DNA of 64,000 bases, taken from Bacillota bacterium (lineage in GTDB: Bacteria > Bacillota > SHA-98 > Ch115 > JABLXJ01). The position numbers and the translations under genes were made by a program. Position 1 is the stretch's first letter, and each line of letters starts with the position of its first letter. The DNA lies in NCBI GenBank assembly GCA_013178125.1, contig JABLXJ010000001.1:248001-312000 (forward strand), written 5' to 3'. The notes below the pieces were generated by a model. That model had not been told where the DNA came from. It did no database searches and saw only the letters and a list, made by a program, of their open reading frames with translations. This document shows, piece after piece, positions 58,699-64,000 of the stretch.

Positions 58699-59267
58699 TG
58701 GTCAATGATTCTTGGTATCCGGAGACTGAAAGACTAATTGCCCGGTATTGGCATACGAAGGGCCGGATAGAGAGATTAAGGGCAAAGGAGGAAGCCCTGC
58801 TTGCCGACCTGAAGAGGTTAGACCTTGAGCTGCAGGAGATAAGGCGTATTCCCGGGCTGACGGCGAAATATGGTGTTGTCCCAGGCCACCTGCGGAGTGG
58901 TGACTCTGATTACTCTGCACTGATGGAGGAGTACGAACAGCAGGTAGATAAAATAGCGAAGAAGATGCTAGAGATGCACCGGAGGCTTGCGAGTATCCAG
59001 CACAGGATACATGAACTCCAGGAGTGGATAGCACCGATTGAAGAGGTCATGAACAGGCTTACTCCGGAGGAGCGAACCCTCACCGAACAGCGGTATGTAT
59101 ATTACCGGAGCAATTATCAGGTTGCGGATATATTACATTGCAGTGAGTGGCGGGTTAGAAATATGCGGCATAGGATAGTGAGACGGATCGCTGAATGGCT
59201 TGGAAAGAAATCTCCACGTAATTTCAACGCGCTAGAAGCCCAAAATAGTGATATTATGGTATCGTGA
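58695..59267 (+). CDS. ArpU/sigma-like late-transcription regulator
   Basis: The 190-residue protein has a long coiled-coil N-terminus (TERLIARYWHTKGRIERLRAKEEALL) and a C-terminal region like sigma-70 region 4 (LTPEERTLTEQRYVYYRSNYQVADILHCSEWRVRNMRHRIVRRI). Proteins of this build (ArpU, RinA types) switch on late genes in Gram-positive phages, and it sits just before the packaging genes. ATG 58695 follows AGGTGAGGTGGG. A terminator stands 7 bases after its stop. Confidence 0.82.
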   Translation: MMVNDSWYPETERLIARYWHTKGRIERLRAKEEALLADLKRLDLELQEIRRIPGLTAKYGVVPGHLRSGDSDYSALMEEYEQQVDKIAKKMLEMHRRLASIQHRIHELQEWIAPIEEVMNRLTPEERTLTEQRYVYYRSNYQVADILHCSEWRVRNMRHRIVRRIAEWLGKKSPRNFNALEAQNSDIMVS

Positions 59268-59273
59268 GAAGCG

Positions 59274-59300
59274 AGCGGCGAAGAGCCGCTTTTTGTTTTA
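59274..59300 (+). terminator. Intrinsic terminator after the ArpU-like gene
   Basis: AGCGGC (59274-59279), loop GAAGA, GCCGCT (59285-59290) followed by TTTTGTTTTA. Confidence 0.85.
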
Positions 59301-59328
59301 TCTTTGGGCTCAACAGGAGGCATTTGAC

Positions 59329-59646
59329 ATGGCGCTTCCCAGTAAAGTCAAGATTGGGCCTCTGGTTTATGAGGTTCAGGAAGCAATCCCTACGTTGGGG
59401 GATGCCACTCTCATTGGTGAAGCCCTACATAGAGACGGCATAATTCGGTTACGAACAGATCTGCCGTTTCAGCAAAAGGAGCTTACGTTTATACATGAGG
59501 TGCTTCATGGAATAATGTATGTCGCCGGATTTCCCGGAGGCGGAGATGATGAGATTACTGTGAGTTCTGAGGAATTAACGTCTCGACTTGCTATCGTGTT
59601 GTATGGCTTCCTCAAAGATAATGGTTTTTGGCCAGATGGAAAGTGA
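59329..59646 (+). CDS. HExxH-type zincin-like phage protein
   Basis: The 105-residue protein has ELTFIHEVLHGIMYVAGFPG, the HExxH zinc-binding helix of small metallopeptidase-like proteins. The N-terminus SKVKIGPLVYEVQE and IIRLRTDLPFQQKE are conserved in phage relatives near HNH and terminase genes. The ATG follows AGGAGG. Substrate unknown. Confidence 0.75.
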   Translation: MALPSKVKIGPLVYEVQEAIPTLGDATLIGEALHRDGIIRLRTDLPFQQKELTFIHEVLHGIMYVAGFPGGGDDEITVSSEELTSRLAIVLYGFLKDNGFWPDGK

Positions 59647-59648
59647 AG

Positions 59649-59671
59649 ATGCCCCGGTTTAACCGGGGCAT
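59649..59671. terminator. 11-bp hairpin between convergent genes
   Basis: ATGCCCCGGTT and AACCGGGGCAT almost meet (one-base centre), directly after the zincin-like gene and before the end of the reverse-strand YjzC-like gene. No U-tract on either side. Confidence 0.5.
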
Positions 59672-59680
59672 TCCGTCACC

Positions 59681-59866
59681 CTATTTCGTCTTTGTTTTGT
59701 CTTTGAGGACGTACTTTTGTCCTGCTTTGGGCGGTGGTGGCAAAGGTTCGTCCTTAACGACGGTTCTTTCTACACCCGTGTTTCCTCCCTTTGGGCCTAC
59801 TATGCCATATTGTCCTGAGGCGGGAGCACGGGTGCCGGGTGACAGAGGTTTGGTCTTTGGTGCCAT
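59681..59866 (-). CDS. YjzC-like small protein on the opposite strand
   Basis: The 61-residue protein has LSPGTRAPASGQYGIVGPKGG and the proline-rich EPLPPPPKAGQKYVLKDK, the PGxxAPxSGxYxxxGPxGG plan of a small, widely spread protein family with no known activity. ATG 59866 has a strong GGAGGTGA site on the minus strand, which supports translation. It is the only reverse-strand gene in the early-to-late region. Confidence 0.78.
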   Translation of the reverse strand: MAPKTKPLSPGTRAPASGQYGIVGPKGGNTGVERTVVKDEPLPPPPKAGQKYVLKDKTKTK

Positions 59867-59906
59867 AAGATTCACCTCCAAGAAAATTATACCACATTCT
59901 GCGGCA

Positions 59907-59958
59907 ACAGGGCGCTATGGATGCCGCCGGGAGGCTTTTGCCTCCCGTCCCGCCCTGT
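59907..59958. repeat. Nested inverted repeats before the HNH gene
   Basis: The outer pair ACAGGGCG (59907-59914) and CGCCCTGT (59951-59958) encloses the inner pair CGGGAGGC (59928-59935) and GCCTCCCG (59940-59947) with loop TTTT. On the minus strand it lies upstream of the YjzC-like gene; on the plus strand it ends 7 bases before the HNH start and may shape its translation. Confidence 0.55.
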
Positions 59959-59965
59959 GGTGAGG

Positions 59966-60250
59966 ATGAAGATAATTGACAGGCGGGCAATAGAGGCCGC
60001 TCGTAAGCCGTATTGCGAATTGTGCGGGCGGCGAGGGCCGGTAGAAGTCCATCACGTATTTTCGCGAGGAATGGGCGGCGGCGGTAGGCTGGACGTCCAT
60101 TTTAATTTGATCTCGTTATGTTGGCAGTGTCACCGGGCATATCATGATGGGCGTATATCGAGGGAGCGCATTCTCCAGGCGGTGGCTCGGAGGTATGGAG
60201 TGAGGGTGGAGGAGATAGAAAACCAGATAAGGGGACTGGGGCAAGGGTGA
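59966..60250 (+). CDS. HNH endonuclease
   Basis: The 94-residue protein has the full zinc and metal centre: YCELCGRRGPVEVHHVFSRGMGGG, then FNLISLCWQCHRAYHDG. HNH proteins next to terminases help phage DNA packaging cleavage in many tailed phages. ATG 59966 or the GTG 6 bases earlier begins it. The next gene starts 4 bases after its stop. Confidence 0.88.
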   Translation: MKIIDRRAIEAARKPYCELCGRRGPVEVHHVFSRGMGGGGRLDVHFNLISLCWQCHRAYHDGRISRERILQAVARRYGVRVEEIENQIRGLGQG

Positions 60251-60254
60251 GAGC

Positions 60255-60851
60255 ATGAGTACGGATCAAGTTGAACCGAGGGCAGTAGCAAGTGGGATAC
60301 CGGTCTATTGTGCGTTTGATGAACTTGCAGATATAACTTCGTTGGTGCCTAATCCGGGCAATCCTAATAGGCATCCCGAAAGGCAGATTGAGCTTCTGGC
60401 AAAGATCATCAAAGCCCAAGGGTGGCGGGTGCCTATTACTGTATCGGATCGCAGCGGCTTTGTGGTTAGAGGGCATGGGAGACTGTTGGCCGCCCAGAAA
60501 TTAGGTGTAAAGGAAGTCCCGGTAGATCGTCAGGATTATGCCAGTGATGCTGACGAGTGGGCGGACCTTGTTGCCGATAATAGGCTCTCTGAGTTAGCAG
60601 AAATGGATAAAGGTGCCCTTGTAGACTTGCTCCAAGAGATTGACGCGGCACCGTTGGATTTGGAGCTTGCTGGTGTCACGGAAGAGGACTACGAGACCTT
60701 GGCGGCACAGGCCAGCCAGGCAGACACCGCTGAGTCGGAAGATGAAGGGCTTCCTTTTTCAAGTGAGGGGGATACCAAGGAGGATGCTGCAGAAGATGAA
60801 TTGGTCCAATGCCCTTGGTGTGGATATGAATTCGAACCTGGGCAAGTGTAG
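60255..60851 (+). CDS. ParB/Srx-like protein, copy 1
   Basis: The 198-residue protein has the ParB N-terminal fold: LVPNPGNPNRHPERQIELLAKIIKAQGWRVPITVSDRSGFVVRGHGRLLAAQKLG, with the GHGRLLAA motif that in related proteins binds nucleotide. The acidic C-terminus ends in a zinc knuckle start (CPWCGYEFEP). Phage ParB-like proteins often pair with methyltransferases. A near-parallel copy follows immediately. Confidence 0.85.
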   Translation: MSTDQVEPRAVASGIPVYCAFDELADITSLVPNPGNPNRHPERQIELLAKIIKAQGWRVPITVSDRSGFVVRGHGRLLAAQKLGVKEVPVDRQDYASDADEWADLVADNRLSELAEMDKGALVDLLQEIDAAPLDLELAGVTEEDYETLAAQASQADTAESEDEGLPFSSEGDTKEDAAEDELVQCPWCGYEFEPGQV

Positions 60852-60875
60852 GGTTATTGATTAGGGGGAGGGCAT

Positions 60876-61430
60876 ATGGGACAGCAAGGCTCTAAACCAA
60901 AGGTTGTCGCTGATGGCATACCTGTATATTGTGCTTTTGATGAGCTTGTGGACCCTGTGGTGTTGGTCCCGAATCCGCGGAATCCTAATAAACATCCAGA
61001 TACGCAGATTCGTTTATTATCTAAGATTATCAAGGTACAAGGTTGGAGGGCACCTATTACGGTTAGCAAACGCAGTGGGTTCGTGGTCAGAGGCCACGGG
61101 AGGCTATCGGCGGCGTTAATACTTGGCGTTCAGCAGGTGCCTGTTGATATGCAGTTCTATGCGACTGAGGCCGAGGAATGGGCTGATCTCATAGCTGATA
61201 ATAGGATTGCTGAATTGGCGGAAATGGATAGAGGCGTCTTGAAAGACATATTGCAGGAACTTGATGACGGTGCTTTTGATATGGAGCTTACTGGATTTAC
61301 TGAGCCAGAGATAGAACGTTTGATGACCCAGTTTCATGTGCCGGATGAGGAACCCGAATATGATGAGACCGTCGCAGATGAGGTGAAAACCGTTGTCTGT
61401 CCAAAGTGCAGGCGCGAATTCCCGATTTAG
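60876..61430 (+). CDS. ParB/Srx-like protein, copy 2
   Basis: The 184-residue protein repeats the plan of copy 1: ASGIPVYCAFDEL becomes ADGIPVYCAFDEL, PNPRNPNKHPDTQIRLLSKIIKVQGWRAPITVS, RSGFVVRGHGRLSAA, and a C-terminal CPKCRREFPI. The two are clear tandem duplicates with diverged C-termini. The methyltransferase start overlaps its end. The role may be to guide or restrict DNA modification, which is inferred from context. Confidence 0.85.
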   Translation: MGQQGSKPKVVADGIPVYCAFDELVDPVVLVPNPRNPNKHPDTQIRLLSKIIKVQGWRAPITVSKRSGFVVRGHGRLSAALILGVQQVPVDMQFYATEAEEWADLIADNRIAELAEMDRGVLKDILQELDDGAFDMELTGFTEPEIERLMTQFHVPDEEPEYDETVADEVKTVVCPKCRREFPI

Positions 61431-62418
61431 TGTGATTTCTTTGTTTTCTGGGTGTGGAGGTTCATCGTTGGGTTATAAAATGGCAGGCGGGAAGGTCTTG
61501 CTGGCTGTGGAATGGGACGATAATGCTGTTGAAACATATCATCTTAATTTCCCGGATACACCCATATATCATGGAGATATTGCCAAGTTGAGTGTTGAGG
61601 AGTGCCTGAGGCGAAGTGGGTTAAAGCCGGGAGAATTGGATGTTTTAGATGGGTCCCCACCTTGTCAGGGATTCAGCATGTCCGGCAAGAGGAAGCTGGG
61701 TGACCCTCGCAATCAGCTTTTCCGTGAATATGTTAGGATTCTCCGAGGCCTGAAACCCAAGGTTTTCGTTATGGAGAATGTCTCTGGCATGGTTAAAGGA
61801 AAGATGAAATGGGTTTTCGCGGAGATCATGCGGGAGTTGAAGGCAAGTGGCTACAAAGTTGGGGCCCGGTTGATGAATGCCAAGTATTATGGAGTACCTC
61901 AGAGTAGGGAACGTATGATTTTTATTGGAGTCCGTGAAGACCTAGGGATTGAACCAAGTCATCCGAAACCTCAGATGAGGCCGGTTACTGTCCGAGAGGC
62001 TTTAGAAGGTGTGGACATGGGATATTTGCCGCCCAAGGCTGTTTCTCCCAAGAAAATGTCGCTTGTTCGGATGATACCGCCGGGCCGTACTGGTGCCGAT
62101 GTGACGGGAGGCAGTTATTTCAATGTGGCCCGTCTTGCCTGGGACCGGCCTTCCCCCACTATATTGAAGACTGGATATATGATGGGTGTACCTGTGAGGC
62201 TTCATCCTGACGAGGACCGGGGGTTCTCGATAGGGGAACTTAGGCGATTGGCTTCGTTTCCTGATGACTTTCAGTTTGTTGGTACATGGGAGGACGCTTG
62301 GGCGCGAATAGGAAACGCGGTGCCTCCTTTGCTTATGAAGGCTGTTGCAGAGCATATAAGGGACAACATTCTTATACACTGCGCTGGATGTGAAGTCAGG
62401 GCTGCAAGCGCCGTGTAA
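61393..62418 (+). CDS. dcm: DNA (cytosine-5)-methyltransferase
   Basis: The 341-residue enzyme has all C5 motifs: ISLFSGCGGSSLGYKMAG (I), DGSPPCQGFSMSGKRK (IV, nucleophile Cys), VMENVSGMVKG (VI) and RIGNAVPPLLMKAV (X). The target recognition domain lies near residues 195-280. TTG 61393 overlaps copy 2 of the ParB-like gene and has a GAGGTG site; GTG 61432 directly after that stop gives a more typical start (MISLFSG) and cannot be excluded. No partner restriction nuclease for it is seen, so it probably protects phage DNA. Confidence 0.92.
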   Translation: MSVQSAGANSRFSVISLFSGCGGSSLGYKMAGGKVLLAVEWDDNAVETYHLNFPDTPIYHGDIAKLSVEECLRRSGLKPGELDVLDGSPPCQGFSMSGKRKLGDPRNQLFREYVRILRGLKPKVFVMENVSGMVKGKMKWVFAEIMRELKASGYKVGARLMNAKYYGVPQSRERMIFIGVREDLGIEPSHPKPQMRPVTVREALEGVDMGYLPPKAVSPKKMSLVRMIPPGRTGADVTGGSYFNVARLAWDRPSPTILKTGYMMGVPVRLHPDEDRGFSIGELRRLASFPDDFQFVGTWEDAWARIGNAVPPLLMKAVAEHIRDNILIHCAGCEVRAASAV

Positions 62419-62435
62419 GGCAGATGGTGGTAGTC

Positions 62436-62939
62436 ATGGGAAGATCGACAAGGTTAACGCCTGAGTTAGCCGATAGAATAGCTAACTTGGTGTCTACTGG
62501 TAATTATGATGTTGTTGTCTGTGGCCTGGTGGGTATTGGGACATCCACTTATTATCGTTGGCTGGCAATGGGTGAGAAGGCGAAGAGTGGAATTTACCGG
62601 GAGTTCTGGGAGAAAGTAAAAAAGGCTGAGGCGGCAAGGGAAGCTAAGTGGGTGAAGGATATAGATGCCGATCCTTCATGGCAGTCGAAGGCATGGCTCC
62701 TGGAGCGCCGTTACCCTGATCGTTGGGGCCGCCGCACGGTGGATGTCAACATGCAGCAGGAGGTGAACGGGCAGGTGAGTGTTAAGCATGACGGCAGCAT
62801 TACCCTTGAGCTTGCAAAAGATGAAGAATTCCTACGAGCAATTCAAGAGGCTGCCAATAGAAGAACGGCAGAGAGCGATATGGGCGGCCTCTCCGAACCT
62901 CTGGGTCAGGGAGAAGACGGGGGAAAGGCCGTGGAGTAA
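62436..62939 (+). CDS. Terminase small subunit
   Basis: The 167-residue protein has the N-terminal helix-turn-helix of terminase small subunits (LTPELADRIANLVSTGNY, VGIGTSTYYRWLAMGEK) and a middle PSWQSKAWLLERRYPDRWGRR pattern. It recognises phage DNA for packaging and hands it to the large subunit. An ATG 12 bases upstream (62424) is an alternative start. Confidence 0.88.
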   Translation: MGRSTRLTPELADRIANLVSTGNYDVVVCGLVGIGTSTYYRWLAMGEKAKSGIYREFWEKVKKAEAAREAKWVKDIDADPSWQSKAWLLERRYPDRWGRRTVDVNMQQEVNGQVSVKHDGSITLELAKDEEFLRAIQEAANRRTAESDMGGLSEPLGQGEDGGKAVE

Positions 62940-64000
62940 ACAGGAGGAAATTCTTCGAGCCCTGGCGGTAAATCGTAGGGTGGCTGTGGCTAGCGCGAAC
63001 GCGTGCGGGAAGAGCTGGTTAGCTGCAAGGGCAGCTACTTGGTTTTTGGATGTCTTTCGTCCTTCGGTAGTGGTTACTACGGCACCGACAGACCGACAGG
63101 TTAGGCACATCATCTGGAAGGAGATTCACGCGGCTGCTGCGGCGGCGGAGAGAAACGGGCACCCTCTCGGAGGAGAACTCCTCACAAAGACATGGAAATT
63201 CAGTGAGGAACATTTCGCTATAGGGTTCGCCACTCGAGACTATGACCCGGATGCATTTCAAGGGATACATGCTCCGCACTTACTTGTTATCGCAGATGAG
63301 GCCGCCGGCATAAGTGAGCCGGTCTGGGAAGGGATAATGGCTATCCTGAGAGGTCAGTTTACGAGGCTTCTTGCGATAGGCAACCCTACGAGCCTGGAAG
63401 GGACATTTTTCCGGGCTTTTTCGTCTCCTGGGTGGTGGACAACCCACATAAGCGCTTTTGATACGCCAAACCTCCAAGGGCGCGGGATAGTGGTCCCTGG
63501 CCTTGTGACGGAGCAGGATATTGAGGATTCCAGGCGGGACTGGGGCGAGGATTCCTTCCTCTGGCAGTCCCGTATCTTGGGCCAATTCCCGACACAATTG
63601 ACGGATACCTTAATCGCTATTACGTGGGTCGAGACGGCGGCTAATCAGGAGTTTGAACCGGAGGGTGACGTTGAAGTCGGAGTTGATATAGCCCGGTATG
63701 GAGGAGACGAGACGGTATTTGTAGCCAGGGCTGGCTCTTGCGCATTCGCCGCAGAGTCTTACCAGAAACAAGATACGATGGAGACCGTGGGCAGGTTAGC
63801 GGCCTTCGTGGAAAAGGTCCAGGCCAAAGTGGTTAAGGTCGATGTTGTGGGTATCGGTTCCGGTGTGGTGGACCGGCTGAAGGAGCTGGAGCGGGAAGGC
63901 CGGTTAAGGCGGGGGGTCAATATAGTTGAAATGAATGGTGGCAGTAAGTCCTTTGATAACCGCAAATATGCGGATGCTGGCACTGAGTGGTGGGGCTTAC
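62821..64000 (+). CDS. Terminase large subunit (partial; runs off the window)
   Basis: The frame is open from ATG 62821 to the window edge (393 codons). The ATPase has ASPNLWVREKTGERPWSKQEEIL, Walker A SANACGKSW (58-66) and Walker B LLVIADEAAG (154-163). The nuclease domain begins with EVGVDIARYGGDETVFVARAG, the first metal-binding aspartate of the RNase H fold. It packages DNA into proheads. It overlaps the small subunit by 119 bases, a long overlap, but the N-terminal family sequence starts in it, so an upstream start is needed. Portal and capsid genes would follow. Confidence 0.92.
   Translation, partial: MKNSYEQFKRLPIEERQRAIWAASPNLWVREKTGERPWSKQEEILRALAVNRRVAVASANACGKSWLAARAATWFLDVFRPSVVVTTAPTDRQVRHIIWKEIHAAAAAAERNGHPLGGELLTKTWKFSEEHFAIGFATRDYDPDAFQGIHAPHLLVIADEAAGISEPVWEGIMAILRGQFTRLLAIGNPTSLEGTFFRAFSSPGWWTTHISAFDTPNLQGRGIVVPGLVTEQDIEDSRRDWGEDSFLWQSRILGQFPTQLTDTLIAITWVETAANQEFEPEGDVEVGVDIARYGGDETVFVARAGSCAFAAESYQKQDTMETVGRLAAFVEKVQAKVVKVDVVGIGSGVVDRLKELEREGRLRRGVNIVEMNGGSKSFDNRKYADAGTEWWGL

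Larger units (their letters stand above)
33796..64000. mobile_element. Prophage integrated in comM (left part; continues beyond the window)
   Basis: The element has a serine recombinase at the junction, restriction-modification cargo, divergent repressor and Cro-like control, YqaJ-RecT recombination, replication genes, nucleotide metabolism, late regulator, HNH and both terminase subunits in the order of a tailed phage. Capsid and tail genes would follow to the right. Codon use and base composition in 35,400-44,500 and 55,700-58,300 are more AT-rich than the host block. Confidence 0.93.

Noticed and set aside
33796-64000. tRNA genes carried by the prophage
   Set aside because: No cloverleaf-like segment with a T-arm GTTCGAATC motif was found in the gaps that I read.

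Overview
The window looks like chromosome of a spore-forming Firmicute (Clostridia-like, fairly high GC, many GTG and TTG starts). The evidence is a run of sporulation genes (ylbJ, a Spo0E-like phosphatase, spoVS, a SigH-like sigma factor) together with the Firmicute order fakA, rsmD-coaD-ylbJ, ylbL, yceD-rpmF-fapR-plsX-fab genes, smc-ftsY, ffh-rpsP-khpA-rimM-trmD-rplS-lepB-rbgA-rnhB. No rRNA, tRNA or CRISPR array was seen. The genus cannot be named from sequence alone.

Positions 1-33,341 are host housekeeping DNA. After the fakA tail comes an unexplained, heavily base-paired segment (370-510), then rsmD-coaD and a coiled-coil gene converging on ylbJ. A reverse-strand block follows (spo0E-like, thrC, ddl-like, nadE), then murJ, a flavin reductase-like gene and ylbL, which has the stump of a ylbK gene in front of it. 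Next come a LysM cell-wall protein, the yceD-rpmF pair, fapR and the fatty acid genes plsX-fabH-fabD-fabG-acp-fabF. A sporulation-flavoured insert (unknown gene, spoVS with a textbook sigma-H promoter, sigH-like) lies where rnc is often found. The rest is the SRP and ribosome-maturation block. Several intergenic gaps carry short degenerate tandem repeats.

At 33,301-33,795 the 3' end of comM (yifB) is cut off by a prophage that runs to the right edge of the window and beyond. A large serine recombinase sits at the junction, and its last 23 or so codons are read from comM-derived DNA. Behind it is a reverse-strand Type III-like restriction-modification cargo (unknown nuclease-like gene, short YgjP-like metalloprotein, Res, Mod). 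The control region follows: an ImmA-like protease, a repressor with two HTH domains, a divergent promoter whose spacer is filled by a perfect 19-bp palindrome, and a Cro-like gene.

The rightward phage genes encode recombination (YqaJ exonuclease, RecT, RusA), replication (DnaD-like, DnaC-like, SSB) and nucleotide supply (class II ribonucleotide reductase, ThyX, NadR-like kinase). A cargo block of unknown genes (55,692-58,333) includes a translationally coupled soluble protein plus four-helix membrane protein. It is bracketed by an intact YezD/DUF2292-like gene and a decayed copy of its 3' end. After a strong terminator come an ArpU-like late regulator, a zincin-like protein, a reverse-strand YjzC-like gene, HNH nuclease, two ParB-like paralogues, a C5 cytosine methyltransferase and terminase small and large subunits; the large subunit is cut by the window edge.

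The best candidates for undescribed biology are the 370-510 RNA-like element, the coupled 55,692-57,096 pair with its duplicated flank, and the recombinase whose tail is rewritten by integration.
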